Counted from the first letter of the stretch, positions 34,492 through 44,375 are shown. The stretch is 64,000 nucleotides of DNA from an uncultured Lachnospiraceae bacterium (GCA_910587305.1 CAJUKV010000008.1:32124-96123), one strand, 5' to 3'. Program-made: numbers and translations. The notes: generated by a model not told the origin, from the sequence alone.

Positions 34492-35851
34492 AACTCCCAC
34501 TCTGTTTTAACTTTCTGTATACAACAATGAAACATATCATATGGACAAAGGCTGTAAGAGCCCAAGACACCGGATAAGAAATATATAATGTACGCAGGGT
34601 TCTGTTCCATGAAAAAAATGTATATACCCAAATCACCCTGAAAACACAAGCGCCCATAAGGGACACAAACATAGGCATAAGCGCATATCCCAGTCCCCTT
34701 ATACTTCCCACCAAAACATCCATGATACCGCACAAACAATAAAGAACACAAATAATCTGCATTCTCTGTATGCCATAAGATATCACTTCCGGATCAGAAG
34801 AATAAAAACCTAAAATCTGATGGCCCAACAATAACGCGCCATTTCCCAGAATCAGTCCGATGGCCGTCACAAGTAAAAGACATTCCACCAAAATCTTCCT
34901 GATTCGATCATACTTCTTTCCTCCCAAATTCTGTCCTGTAAAGCTTACTGCTGTCTGGTGGACGGAATTCATTGCGGTATATACAAACCCTTCTACATTA
35001 CTTCCTGCCGTATTCCCCGCCATTGCCACAGACCCAAAGGAATTTACCGAAGACTGAATTAATACATTAGAAATGGAAAAAAGAGAGCCCTGTATTCCCG
35101 CCGGGAAACCAATTGCCGCTATTTTTTTGAACTTGTCCCAATCCATCTTAAGCTCATTGATATACAGCTTAAAACATCCTTCGCTTTTCATCAGGCATCT
35201 GACAATCAGGGCCGTAGATACACACTGTGAAAGCACCGTCGCCAATCCTACCCCCGCTACTCCCATATGACACCGGATTACAAAAAAAAGATTCAAAGCC
35301 ACATTAATAACGCCCGCTATTGTAAGGTAAAAGAGAGGTCTTCTCGTATCTCCTATCGCCCTTAAAATAGCGCTTCCAAAATTGAACAACAGCATAACAG
35401 GCATTCCCAAAAAGAAAATGCGCATATAAAGCACGGAAAGGTTAATTACATCCTCAGGCGTATCCATCAAAAGAAGCAGCGGCTTTGCCGTCACAATTCC
35501 TATCACCATAAGTATAATACCGCCTATTATACTTATTAAGATGGAGGTATGTACCGTCCGGCTTACTTCCTCCTCCTGTTTAGCGCCATAATATCTTGCA
35601 ACCAATACATTGGCCCCAACAGAAAGGCCAATAAACAGATTAACCAGCAAATTTGTAAGGGCTCCTGTAGATCCAACTGCCGCAAGGGATTCATTTCCGG
35701 CAAATCGCCCCACAACAATCACATCCGCCGCGTTAAAAAGGAGCTGCAAAATACCGGAAATCATAAGCGGTAATGTGAAAAGCATAATTTTTCCTAAAAG
35801 GGGCCCATTACACATATCAATTTCATAGGACTTTTGTACTTTATTTATCAT
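34481..35851 (-). CDS. MATE family multidrug exporter (second)
   Basis: A 456-residue MATE transporter with about twelve membrane segments, only moderately similar to the one at 21172. Typical stretches are LPLMISGILQLLFNAADVIVVGRFAG, SVGANVLVARYYGAKQEEEV and GFPAGIQGSLFSISNVLIQSS. GAGG lies 8 nt before the ATG at 35851. The following HAD phosphatase gene overlaps its end by 11 bp. The gene begins 91 bp after the TPR/DUF4125 gene, so it may share that transcript. Substrate unknown. Confidence 0.92.
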   Translation of the reverse strand: MINKVQKSYEIDMCNGPLLGKIMLFTLPLMISGILQLLFNAADVIVVGRFAGNESLAAVGSTGALTNLLVNLFIGLSVGANVLVARYYGAKQEEEVSRTVHTSILISIIGGIILMVIGIVTAKPLLLLMDTPEDVINLSVLYMRIFFLGMPVMLLFNFGSAILRAIGDTRRPLFYLTIAGVINVALNLFFVIRCHMGVAGVGLATVLSQCVSTALIVRCLMKSEGCFKLYINELKMDWDKFKKIAAIGFPAGIQGSLFSISNVLIQSSVNSFGSVAMAGNTAGSNVEGFVYTAMNSVHQTAVSFTGQNLGGKKYDRIRKILVECLLLVTAIGLILGNGALLLGHQILGFYSSDPEVISYGIQRMQIICVLYCLCGIMDVLVGSIRGLGYALMPMFVSLMGACVFRVIWVYTFFSWNRTLRTLYISYPVSWALTAFVHMICFIVVYRKLKQSGSYVK

Positions 35852-35942
35852 ATGGATTTCCTCATTCCTCCCCACAGCTCTTCATTAAAAAACAGGGACA
35901 AGTATACATACGCTGAAAAACATTTACCGAATGTAATATTAC

Positions 35943-38276
35943 TTACAACTTTTCTTCCAGTTCATCTAAAGAACTATATCCATAAAGTAACGCTGTGTTT
36001 GTCATAATCATTTTGGCAAGATTCTTATCTTCCCTACAGAGGTTTGCAATAAACCGCCCATACAAATCCAGTGTTTCATCCGAATAAGTGGAAATCTCCC
36101 CTCGTAAATATGTCTCATAGGAGGTATTAAACGGCGTATCCTCCGCCGTATGGATGCTTCGTGCATTCTGGGCCGCCTTCGGGTATTTGGCGGCAAATTC
36201 TTCCATCCATCCCACCTGGATCTTCACAATTTCTTCTATAATTTCCTTTTTTACATCCGGAAGCTCCGGCAAAGAATCTTTGATCTGTGCAAATCTTACA
36301 GGCGCCGTGCTTTCCATCATACGGCCGTATTTTTCCGTAATCAGATTCCATCCCTTGTCATTGGCTCTGTGGAAATCCTTGATATAGCTCTTAAGCATCT
36401 CCTCCGTCCATGTATAATACTGGCTCTTACGCATAATGGAAAAAGTATTCCAATCATCCTGGCAGTCCGCCCTGCCTCCTTCATTTTCAACCTTGTCAAA
36501 AGCCGCCCACTCAAGGGAAACCAGTTCATCTACAAGGGCTGTTTTGAAGGAATCATCTTTTTTTTCTTTCTCCGGAATACTTCTTAAAATTTTATCCGTG
36601 TGGTTATCAAGATAGTTATCCTCTCCACTGGTAAGCCCCTGCTTTTTCATTTCCGCAATAATAAGCGCCACTATCATTTCAATGGTCTGGGGTATTCTCT
36701 CATCCCCGTTTGGGAAATCCACCAATGCATCCAAAATATCCCCGATTTCAGGAAGCACCATAAGCCTTTTCATTCCCTTATGCATCCATTTATAAAAAGG
36801 AGCATAGGTCCGGTTTAAAAGGTAAACCATCGCCATAGTATGCCGCATAAACTCTGCAAGCGCAATGGCCGCCGTCACTTTTTCCCCCCGTCCAAACATC
36901 CTGGAATAATTATACTGTCCTGACTGAGCCATCAAAGCAGCTTCCCTGGCAATCTTTTTAATTCTTACCTCCTCGGGATAATAGGCAAGTATTCCTCTCC
37001 TGATTCTCGTAAATTCCCCTAAATCATCCTGGAACACCTTTCCGTTTACCGCCGTTGCCAGCCTGTAATCGTCCAAAAACAGCCATTGATTTTGTGTGGT
37101 GGGAATGTCTCTGAGTCCAATCAGGCTCTCATAAAAGTCCCCAATCCGAAATACGCCCACTCTCTTTTGCGCCTTCACGGTAGTAAAACGGGTGATTCCC
37201 ATATAAGTGGACGGAAGCTCCTCATATGCCTTTTGCAATGCTTCCCCAATTTCATCATAGATAGTATCCGTAAGCCACATACAAAATCCCGGCCCAAAAT
37301 CATGATCCCTTGAAACCTGGTCGTCAAACCCAAAGCACTCCGACCCCTCGCCCACGAGGCCAACCGCTATCATCTTTTCATATTCCGGAAACTTTTGGCG
37401 AATCATGGGCTTTCCATATTCCTCATAAAAAGCCTGGCACAGTTCCATGCCGCTTGCAAACTGCCTGTTTCTCACCGGCAGATTCCGCAGCTTTTCCGTC
37501 ACGGCATTTAGATTCTGCAATGTTATCTCATATGCCTTGCTCCTTCCCACATTCCGCTCTATTTCTCTTAGCGCCAATTTGTAATAACGGGCGGACTCCT
37601 CTAAGTTCCCTGCCATGTACTGAGCCTCACCCATAGCGGAAAGTGCTCCGCTATAATGGTAATCCTTGTCCTCATCCATCTCAAATATGGAAAAAGCTTT
37701 TTTTAGATTTGAGATCGCCTCTTCATATCGTCCAAGTTTTAATAAGGAAGCAGCCAGATTTGTATGGGTCACCGCCACTTCAATTCTGGCTTCTCTGTAC
37801 ATAACCGCAATTCCAAGGGCGCGCTCCAAACAGTCACATGCGCTTTCGTAATCTCCCATCTCCTGGAATAAGAGACTCATGTTATTGTATAAACTGGCAT
37901 ACCTGAAATCTGTGGCCGTCAGTTTCTTTTCGTAAATTGCTTTTACCTCCTGAAAATATACCATGGACTCACGCAATAGTCCTGCCGCTCTGCATGCATT
38001 TGCCACATTAAGCAGCGTAGTCGCATAAGCAACACTGCCTTTCAGTCCCGCTTCCTCCATCAAAATTAAAACCTGCCTGCAACACGAAATTGATTTTTCA
38101 GCTTCACCCGTTTCCCGGTAATGGCCAATCATTTCATTTAAAAGCGTAATAAGGGATGCCGTATCTCCCTCTGCCGCCGCTTCATCTATCCGCCGAAGCA
38201 AAAAATTTTCCACCTGATCTACCTTGTGTTGCGCAAACAGTTCATCTAATTGTGCTAAAACTTTATCAATTAACAT
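35943..38276 (-). CDS. TPR, nucleotidyltransferase-like and DUF4125 fusion
   Basis: A 777-residue protein with three parts. Residues 1-265 are about six TPR-like helical repeats of the Kinesin-light-chain or RapG style. Residues 275-545 form a DUF4037 domain with a nucleotidyltransferase-like box: Gly311-Ser312, then FGFDDQVSRDHDFG with acidic residues at 318-319, 324 and 326. Residues 575-775 match DUF4125 (ENEGGRADCQDDWNTF and MRKSQYYTW). It could transfer nucleotides or bind a partner through the repeats. Function unknown. A good promoter lies upstream (38399-38426). Confidence 0.8.
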   Translation of the reverse strand: MLIDKVLAQLDELFAQHKVDQVENFLLRRIDEAAAEGDTASLITLLNEMIGHYRETGEAEKSISCCRQVLILMEEAGLKGSVAYATTLLNVANACRAAGLLRESMVYFQEVKAIYEKKLTATDFRYASLYNNMSLLFQEMGDYESACDCLERALGIAVMYREARIEVAVTHTNLAASLLKLGRYEEAISNLKKAFSIFEMDEDKDYHYSGALSAMGEAQYMAGNLEESARYYKLALREIERNVGRSKAYEITLQNLNAVTEKLRNLPVRNRQFASGMELCQAFYEEYGKPMIRQKFPEYEKMIAVGLVGEGSECFGFDDQVSRDHDFGPGFCMWLTDTIYDEIGEALQKAYEELPSTYMGITRFTTVKAQKRVGVFRIGDFYESLIGLRDIPTTQNQWLFLDDYRLATAVNGKVFQDDLGEFTRIRRGILAYYPEEVRIKKIAREAALMAQSGQYNYSRMFGRGEKVTAAIALAEFMRHTMAMVYLLNRTYAPFYKWMHKGMKRLMVLPEIGDILDALVDFPNGDERIPQTIEMIVALIIAEMKKQGLTSGEDNYLDNHTDKILRSIPEKEKKDDSFKTALVDELVSLEWAAFDKVENEGGRADCQDDWNTFSIMRKSQYYTWTEEMLKSYIKDFHRANDKGWNLITEKYGRMMESTAPVRFAQIKDSLPELPDVKKEIIEEIVKIQVGWMEEFAAKYPKAAQNARSIHTAEDTPFNTSYETYLRGEISTYSDETLDLYGRFIANLCREDKNLAKMIMTNTALLYGYSSLDELEEKL

Positions 38277-38398
38277 TTTAACCCTCCATTCCTTTCAGCA
38301 ACATAAATCCTAATAAAAACACCATATCCCTCGCCGCCGTTTACATATTGAATTGTGCATAAATAATAGTATAAGCATAAATTCAATTGCTTACTAGT

Positions 38399-38426
38399 AT
38401 TATACTGCATCCTGCATAATTTTCAA
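38399..38426 (-). promoter_or_regulatory. Sigma-A promoter for TPR/DUF4125 gene
   Basis: On the minus strand TTGAAA (38426-38421), a 16-nt spacer and TATAAT (38404-38399). The leader downstream contains an inverted repeat (ATTGAATT...AATTCAAT) near 38348-38388. Confidence 0.6.
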
Positions 38427-38486
38427 GCACACCCCAAAGGTCTATTTACATATAATATAATAAAATATTACTTCAGGATTTATTTT

Positions 38487-39383
38487 ATGTACTTTTCAAT
38501 TATATTCATTATTTTTGTTCTTCTTTTGGTCATAATATGCGGCACCTGCCGGAAACGGTGGGCTGTCAAAAAGGTCTGTTCCATGACTTCAGTCGAAAAA
38601 TGTGAGCTTCTAAATTCTCTTATCGAACCTTTAGGATATTGCTATGACCCGCACCAGGATATTATATCTTCAAGAAATGACGCCTGGCAGCGACAGGCCG
38701 GCTATACCGCTCTCTTCGACCGGGCGGCCTCCCACTTCAATATGGTGTTTGACAGTTTGCCTGTCTATTTTCCCTATAGGAATCGTACCTGGCTTATTGA
38801 GTTTTGGAAAGGACAATACGGCATCAACACCGGCGCTGAAATAGGCGTCTATTATGCGAATCAGATTCTTTCTGAGGATCAACTTCCCTTTGCTAAGTTT
38901 GAAGCTGTTGATGATCATGATATGCTCCCCCTTTCCTTCTGTCTCGTAAAAGGGAAAAATGATACTTTGGCTTCTGTCGCAAAAAGAACCTGGTGGCTGA
39001 CCGCCTTTTGTATGGGCGTATTTTCCCAACCATGTGAGCTAACTCAGGATATCTCCATTGTTTTCCCTAACTGTGAAATGCACCAAAGCTTTTTAAATTC
39101 TCTGTATCAAACCGGCATTTCAAAGCAATTTGTCACAGTCTGCGGCAATAAAATCCGTATTCAGTTTAAAGACAGCCCGAAACAAACTTACGGATTTCTT
39201 GCCCGCTTAAGCCGTCGGTGGGCTCAGTTTACAAACCGTATTTTCTGCCATATTTATCTGTTTCTGACACATTATTTTTCCTCAACTATCGATCGGCTGC
39301 TTTATCTGTATTATCTGCTTCCATTTGCTTTCCGCAGAATGCTGACGCTGCGAAGCTATTACAAATTCAAAAAAAACATGTAG
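38487..39383 (+). CDS. DUF4474 membrane-anchored protein
   Basis: A 298-residue protein with one N-terminal membrane segment (IIFIIFVLLLVIICG) and the DUF4474 core: EPLGYCYDPHQDIISSRNDA, WQRQAGYTALFDRAA, then WLIEFWKGQYGINTGAEIGVY. The last 60 residues are hydrophobic and basic and may lie along or within the membrane. AGGA lies 8 nt before the ATG. A phosphoesterase gene follows after 24 bp on the same strand, so the two are probably co-transcribed. Function of DUF4474 is unknown. Confidence 0.88.
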   Translation: MYFSIIFIIFVLLLVIICGTCRKRWAVKKVCSMTSVEKCELLNSLIEPLGYCYDPHQDIISSRNDAWQRQAGYTALFDRAASHFNMVFDSLPVYFPYRNRTWLIEFWKGQYGINTGAEIGVYYANQILSEDQLPFAKFEAVDDHDMLPLSFCLVKGKNDTLASVAKRTWWLTAFCMGVFSQPCELTQDISIVFPNCEMHQSFLNSLYQTGISKQFVTVCGNKIRIQFKDSPKQTYGFLARLSRRWAQFTNRIFCHIYLFLTHYFSSTIDRLLYLYYLLPFAFRRMLTLRSYYKFKKNM

Positions 39384-39407
39384 TTTTACAAGGAGCATAG
39401 CTATAAA

Positions 39408-40343
39408 ATGAGTTATCAGTCCAGACTAAACCGGGCTTTTGAAAATGCGCCTGTCCTTCCGTTAAACAGATGCAGTCGATATGTCATCATAAGCGACTGC
39501 CACAGAGGAAATGGAACTGCTAATGATAATTTTTTAAAAAATCAAAATTTATATTTTACGGCTCTTAATCATTACTATGCCCATGGATTTACCTATATTG
39601 AGCTTGGGGATGGGGATGAGCTGTGGGAAAACAGAAAAATGAGTCAAATTATTGAAATTCACAGCAATGTTTTCTGGCTTCTTTCTTTGTTCTACAAGGA
39701 AAATCGGCTCTACATGATATATGGAAACCATGATATGGAAAAGAAAAAGAAAGGCTACGAGCATCTGGCCTGTTCTTCCTACTATTGCACCCAATCCCAG
39801 TGTATGCAGCCATTGTTTCCCGGCCTAATTTTTCATGAAGGGATTATTCTGGAAAATACCTGCCAAAACTATCAGCTTTTTCTCACACATGGCCACCAGG
39901 CGGACTTTTTAAATTCCACACTCTGGAAAGCGGCCAGATTCCTTGTCAGATATTTTTGGAAACCTTTGGAGCATTTCGGCGTTTTGGATCCTACCAGCGC
40001 CGCTAAAAATTATACCCATAAGGATAAGGTTGAACAGAGACTGAGCCATTACTCAGAAAATATACAAAAACCTATGATTACCGGTCATACCCACCGCCCA
40101 CGTCTTGATCCATCCTCACCCTATTATATGAACACCGGCAGTTGCGTCCATCCCCGATGTATCACCTGTCTGGAAATTGAACACGGAGAAATTACCCTTG
40201 TCAAATGGACTTTATCCGTAAGAAAAGACAGAACGCTTTATGTGGCAAGAGAAATCCTCTCCCGCTTTACGGAATCGCTCGTTATTCCATCAAGCCGGGA
40301 AGGGTCTCCTCTTACTCGTTGTGTGGCACGTACGCCACTTTAG
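39408..40343 (+). CDS. Calcineurin-like metallophosphoesterase
   Basis: A 311-residue dinuclear metal phosphoesterase. The ligand motifs are IISDCHRGNGTANDNF (D-x-H), ELGDGDELWEN (G-D), YGNHDMEKK (GNHD), THGHQAD and TGHTHRPR. The arrangement resembles UDP-2,3-diacylglucosamine hydrolase-type and nucleotidase-type enzymes, but there is no lipid A context here. It has no signal peptide. It follows the DUF4474 gene closely and ends just before a strong bidirectional terminator. The real substrate cannot be told from the sequence. Confidence 0.87.
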   Translation: MSYQSRLNRAFENAPVLPLNRCSRYVIISDCHRGNGTANDNFLKNQNLYFTALNHYYAHGFTYIELGDGDELWENRKMSQIIEIHSNVFWLLSLFYKENRLYMIYGNHDMEKKKKGYEHLACSSYYCTQSQCMQPLFPGLIFHEGIILENTCQNYQLFLTHGHQADFLNSTLWKAARFLVRYFWKPLEHFGVLDPTSAAKNYTHKDKVEQRLSHYSENIQKPMITGHTHRPRLDPSSPYYMNTGSCVHPRCITCLEIEHGEITLVKWTLSVRKDRTLYVAREILSRFTESLVIPSSREGSPLTRCVARTPL

Positions 40344-40362
40344 TGTAATTTTTCTGCGACAC

Positions 40363-40393
40363 AAAAAGGCAGAGCTTTTGGCTCTGCCTTTTT
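40363..40393. terminator. Strong bidirectional terminator
   Basis: A perfect 13-bp stem (40363-40375 and 40381-40393) with a 5-nt loop. A5 and T5 tracts make it work in both directions between the convergent phosphoesterase and oadA genes. Confidence 0.9.
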
Positions 40394-40421
40394 AACATAT
40401 GAATATTCCATTCAAACAGAA

Positions 40422-41849
40422 TTATACAGGATATGCCGCGTTCTTTATATCAGCCTGTGTCATATCTACCTTTTCCTGCTGTGCCTGACGATATTTGAAG
40501 AAATCAACTGCAACCTGAGGGAACAATGCATAGGACAAAACATCCTCATCCTGTTGTTTCCATTCCTTCATCTCTGCCTCTAACTTATCCATCTCGTTCT
40601 CAATCAGATCCGCAGGACGACAGGTAATTCTCTTCTCGCCGGGAATAACCTTGTCAATTACTTCCTGGCTCATAGGCTTAACGGTCTGGCCATATTCACC
40701 GCGGAGAACAGCCTTTGTCTCTTTGGTAGCCATCTTATATCTCTCGCCCATAAGCACATTAAATACTGCCTGCGTACCTACGATCTGTGAAGAAGGCGTA
40801 ACAAGAGGCGGCTCACCTAAGTCTTTCCTCACCTGAGGAATTTCCTTCAGCACATCATAGTACTTATCTTCCGCATTCTGCTCTTTCAGCTGACTCACCA
40901 TGTTGGAAAGCATACCGCCCGGTACCTGGTAAAGCAGCGTCTTAATATCAACGCCCATAACCTTGGGATTGAGAAGGCCGCTTGCTAAGCACTCATCTCT
41001 GTAAGGTCTGAAATAATCAGCAATTTCAGATAAAAGATTCTGGTCATAACCCGTATCATAAGGTGTTCCCTTAAAGGTCTCAACCATAACCTCAGTTGCA
41101 GGCTGTGAAGTACCCATAGCAAAAGGAGAAATTGCGCAGTCAATTACATCTACTCCCGCTTCTACTGCTTTCAGATAAGTCATGCTTGCAACACCTGATG
41201 TATAATGTGTGTGAAGCTGAATAGGAAGCTTGGTTACAGACTTCATAGCGGAAATCATTTCAGATGCCTTGTAAGGAACAAGCAGTCCCGCCATATCTTT
41301 GATACAGATAGAGTCAGCGCCCATCTCCTCAATCTTCTTTGCCATGTCCATCCAATATTCCATGGTATAAGCATCTCCTAAAGTATAGGAAAGCGCAACC
41401 TGAGCAAGACCTCTGCCTTCACGTGTTTTCACTTTATTTGTAGCATTAACTGCCGCCTGTAAGTTCCTTAAATCATTTAAGCAGTCAAAAATACGGATAA
41501 TATCAATACCATTTGCAATAGATTTCTCAACAAAATTATCTACCACGTCATCCGCATAAGGCCTGTAACCTAAAATGTTCTGGCCCCTGAAAAGCATCTG
41601 AAGCTTTGTATTTTTAAAGCCATCTCTTAATTTTCTGAGTCTGTCCCATGGATCCTCTTTCAAGAAACGAAGGGAAGCATCAAATGTAGCGCCGCCCCAG
41701 CACTCAACTGCATGGTAACCAACTTTATCCATTTTTTCAACGATTGGGAGCATCATCTCGGTAGGCATTCTTGTTGCAATCAGAGACTGATGCGCATCAC
41801 GAAGAACTGTTTCCATGATGCCAATCGGTTTTTTAGCCTGTTCTGCCAT
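40422..41849 (-). CDS. oadA: Oxaloacetate decarboxylase/pyruvate carboxyltransferase subunit
   Basis: A 475-residue carboxyltransferase of the OadA/PycB/transcarboxylase-5S family. The TIM barrel begins IMETVLRDAHQSLIATRMPT and includes FRGQNILGYRPY, the metal histidines in LHTHYTSG, and the carboxylated-lysine region (ADSICIKDMAGLL). No biotin domain is attached; the biotin carrier is the separate gene at 43212. It handles oxaloacetate or pyruvate. GGAGG lies 8 nt before the ATG. It is the last gene of the pump operon. Confidence 0.93.
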   Translation of the reverse strand: MAEQAKKPIGIMETVLRDAHQSLIATRMPTEMMLPIVEKMDKVGYHAVECWGGATFDASLRFLKEDPWDRLRKLRDGFKNTKLQMLFRGQNILGYRPYADDVVDNFVEKSIANGIDIIRIFDCLNDLRNLQAAVNATNKVKTREGRGLAQVALSYTLGDAYTMEYWMDMAKKIEEMGADSICIKDMAGLLVPYKASEMISAMKSVTKLPIQLHTHYTSGVASMTYLKAVEAGVDVIDCAISPFAMGTSQPATEVMVETFKGTPYDTGYDQNLLSEIADYFRPYRDECLASGLLNPKVMGVDIKTLLYQVPGGMLSNMVSQLKEQNAEDKYYDVLKEIPQVRKDLGEPPLVTPSSQIVGTQAVFNVLMGERYKMATKETKAVLRGEYGQTVKPMSQEVIDKVIPGEKRITCRPADLIENEMDKLEAEMKEWKQQDEDVLSYALFPQVAVDFFKYRQAQQEKVDMTQADIKNAAYPV

Positions 41850-41882
41850 TTCTATTTCCTCCTTAAATTATTCACAATCTAT

Positions 41883-43034
41883 TTAGAATACGCCAAATAC
41901 TGCCATAAAGGTTCCGGCCGCTACCGCCGTACCAATAACGCCGGCTACGTTAGGTCCCATTGCATGCATCAGCAGGAAGTTCGTGGGATCCGCCTCCGCG
42001 CCAACCTTTTGCGATACTCTCGCTGCCATAGGCACCGCCGATACGCCGGCGGAACCAATCAAAGGATTTACCTTGCCCTTGGTTGCAATGCACATCAGCT
42101 TACCAAAAAGAACACCGGCCGCAGTACCAAATGCGAAAGCAATCAAACCAAGCGCAACGATCTTAAGCGTATCGAGATTTAAGAATGCCTCCGCGCTGGT
42201 GGTTGCGCCTACGGACGTGCCAAGCAAAATAACCACAATATACATAAGTGCATTGGAAGCCGTGTCTGTTAACTGTCTTACTACTCCGGATTCCCTAAAC
42301 AGATTGCCCAGCATCAGCATACCAACCAAAGGAGCTGTTGTAGGGAGAATCATACAAACAACAATCGTAACGATAATCGGGAAAAGAATTTTTTCTAATT
42401 TGGACACAGGACGGAGCTGACCCATCTTAATTTTTCTTTCCTGCTCTGTTGTCAATAATTTCATAATAGGCGGCTGTATAATGGGCACCAGTGACATATA
42501 GGAGTAAGCTGCCACTGCAATAGGCCCAAGCAAGGCTGTCTGTCCCAATTTCCCGGCAAGGAAAATGGAAGTAGGACCGTCTGCGCCACCAATGATGGAG
42601 ATTGCGGATGCGGCTTTGTCATTAAAGCCCATTGCAATTGCTCCAAAATATGCTGCAAAAATACCAAACTGTGCTGCAGCGCCAAGTAAAAAGCTCTTAG
42701 GGTTTGCAATCAGGGGACCGAAGTCCGTCATAGCGCCGACGCCCATAAAAATCAGGGACGGCAAAATTGCCCATTCATCTAAGAGATAAAAATAATACAG
42801 TAAGCCGCCCGACCCGTTTGCCGAATCCTCTATGCTCAGCATAATATCCGGATAAATATTAACAAGCAACATACCAAATGCGATAGGCGTTAAAAGCAAT
42901 GGTTCAAAGCCTTTAGCAATCGCAAGATAAAGAAACACACATGCCACAATGATCATCAGATAATTTCCCCAAGTCAGATTAAAGAAAGCTGTCTGATGAA
43001 TCAGATTGGACAGGGTTGCTACGATATAATCCAT
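41883..43034 (-). CDS. oadB: Na+-translocating decarboxylase beta subunit
   Basis: A 383-residue membrane protein of the OadB/MmdB/GcdB family, which couples decarboxylation of carboxybiotin to sodium export. About nine hydrophobic segments are visible. Family signatures are [35 protein letters not shown] and [18 protein letters not shown]. In Klebsiella the ion-binding Asp203 lies in the GGADGPT stretch, present here. The ATG at 43034 follows GGAGG; the frame is open 10 codons further but without a site. Located between the biotin carrier and oadA. Confidence 0.96.
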   Translation of the reverse strand: MDYIVATLSNLIHQTAFFNLTWGNYLMIIVACVFLYLAIAKGFEPLLLTPIAFGMLLVNIYPDIMLSIEDSANGSGGLLYYFYLLDEWAILPSLIFMGVGAMTDFGPLIANPKSFLLGAAAQFGIFAAYFGAIAMGFNDKAASAISIIGGADGPTSIFLAGKLGQTALLGPIAVAAYSYMSLVPIIQPPIMKLLTTEQERKIKMGQLRPVSKLEKILFPIIVTIVVCMILPTTAPLVGMLMLGNLFRESGVVRQLTDTASNALMYIVVILLGTSVGATTSAEAFLNLDTLKIVALGLIAFAFGTAAGVLFGKLMCIATKGKVNPLIGSAGVSAVPMAARVSQKVGAEADPTNFLLMHAMGPNVAGVIGTAVAAGTFMAVFGVF

Positions 43035-43104
43035 TTCTTTTACCTCCTGTTGTTTTCTCAACAAATGCCTGCCATTTTAAAGACCGGCACTTTTCTGCAA
43101 GTAT

Positions 43105-43182
43105 GCAATTTCGTCATGCGGTTTTGCTATGCAATTTTGCTATGCAATTTTGCTATGCAATCTTACTATGCAACCTTGCTAT
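43105..43182. repeat. Six tandem 13-bp repeats
   Basis: Six consecutive 13-bp units, consensus GCAATTTTGCTAT, fill the space between the biotin carrier and oadB genes; copies 3 and 4 are identical. Each unit has an internal GCAA..TTGC self-complement, so the transcript can form a chain of hairpins between the two coding regions. Confidence 0.85.
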
Positions 43183-43211
43183 GGCCAGCTTTTGCATACT
43201 CATTCGTCCTG

Positions 43212-43583
43212 TTAGTTGAGAGTTGCCAACAATGCTCCTGCTTCAACTGCATCGCCAACTGCTACGTCAATGCTTGCTACGGTACCATCCTGAGGCGCCA
43301 CAACAGGAATCTCCATCTTCATAGCTTCCAGAATGATTACGGTATCGCCAGCCTTAAGCGCCTTACCTACACTTGCCTCCACCTTAAATACTTTACCTGC
43401 TGCGCCGGCTTCTACTTTAATGCTGCCAGCCGCGCCGGATGCTTTAGGCGCTGCAGAAGCTGCTTTCGGAGCAGCCTTAGGCGCTGCTTTGGGAGCTGCG
43501 GGTGCCGGCGCGCCTGTAGATGCGCCTTCTTCTACTACTACGTCATATACGTTGCCGTTTACGGTAATTGTATAATTTTTCAT
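43212..43583 (-). CDS. Biotin carboxyl carrier subunit
   Basis: A 123-residue biotin carrier, like GcdC/OadC or transcarboxylase 1.3S. The biotin-accepting lysine lies in ILEAMKMEIPV, with the usual Gly-rich turns on both sides. The N-terminal 20 residues are followed by an Ala-Pro-Lys linker (residues 25-50) that swings biotin between the carboxyltransferase and the pump. GGAGG lies 8 nt before the ATG. The operon supplies two different carboxyltransferases that this carrier could serve. Confidence 0.95.
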   Translation of the reverse strand: MKNYTITVNGNVYDVVVEEGASTGAPAPAAPKAAPKAAPKAASAAPKASGAAGSIKVEAGAAGKVFKVEASVGKALKAGDTVIILEAMKMEIPVVAPQDGTVASIDVAVGDAVEAGALLATLN

Positions 43584-43652
43584 TACTAAATCCTCCTGTG
43601 ATTATCATTTATTCTATTATCTTTCTCTTCACATGAACATCATGTTGCCCCA

Positions 43653-44375
43653 TTAAGCACGCTGCCATTTGTTTCCGGCACGTCTTATACTTCTTACCAC
43701 AAATCCATCTGCGGATGAAGCGCCCTCGCTTGCTGCAATTGCCGCTGCAATAACGGCAACCAGTTCCAAATCATCCGTAAGATCTTCTTCCGGCGCAGAA
43801 GCCTGCACTGCAGGAACGGCCGGCGCTGCTTTCACCTCCTGCTTTGCGGGAGCCTTGGTAAACTTAGCCTGAATCTTAGGTATGAAACCGAAGCAGCCTA
43901 TAATAAGACTGATCAGGATAAGGACGCAAAATACGGTTCCCATACCAAGGAGCGTATTTAAAGCCGCCTTTTCCATCTTTTCTCCAAATGTATATTCCAC
44001 ATTGGTGGAAATTGTTGTGATTGCATTGTTGTCAATTACAATCTCAACAATCGCTTCCCGGACAGAACCCTTTACTCGGATATCAATTACACCGTCTTTC
44101 TCATCGAGTTCGGATTCAACCCCAATAATCTCTACATAATCACCCATATCCTCAGCAGCAGCTTCCCAGCTGTCTATGGCAGCTAACGTCACCGGATCGC
44201 TCACCTGATCCCCTGCGTTAAGGAGTACATACTGATTAATGGTTTCCACGACCTGCCTTCCCAAGGTATCCGCTTCCTCCTGGGTCATAAGAGGTTTTAT
44301 TTCCTCCTCCTGGCCGCACGCCGTCAAACCAAGCATACAGGTAATCATACCTAATACTAATAACCATTTTTTCAT
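43653..44375 (-). CDS. OadG/MmdD-like subunit with lipoprotein head
   Basis: A 240-residue protein. It starts with a lipoprotein signal and lipobox (LGLTACG), so the first 110 residues (DUF3887-like, beta-rich) face outside. A membrane segment (LGMGTVFCVLILISLIIGCF) leads to an Ala-Pro linker and a C-terminal OadG/MmdD-like tail (DDLELVAVIAAAIAASE...FVVRSIRR). The tail normally ties pump subunits together. The outside domain is an addition to classical OadG. The ATG at 44375 is preceded by AAGGA; one four codons earlier is too close to its site. Confidence 0.85.
   Translation of the reverse strand: MKKWLLVLGMITCMLGLTACGQEEEIKPLMTQEEADTLGRQVVETINQYVLLNAGDQVSDPVTLAAIDSWEAAAEDMGDYVEIIGVESELDEKDGVIDIRVKGSVREAIVEIVIDNNAITTISTNVEYTFGEKMEKAALNTLLGMGTVFCVLILISLIIGCFGFIPKIQAKFTKAPAKQEVKAAPAVPAVQASAPEEDLTDDLELVAVIAAAIAASEGASSADGFVVRSIRRAGNKWQRA

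Noticed and set aside
43105..43182. CRISPR array
   Set aside because: The 13-bp units are directly adjacent with no spacers, and no cas genes are present.
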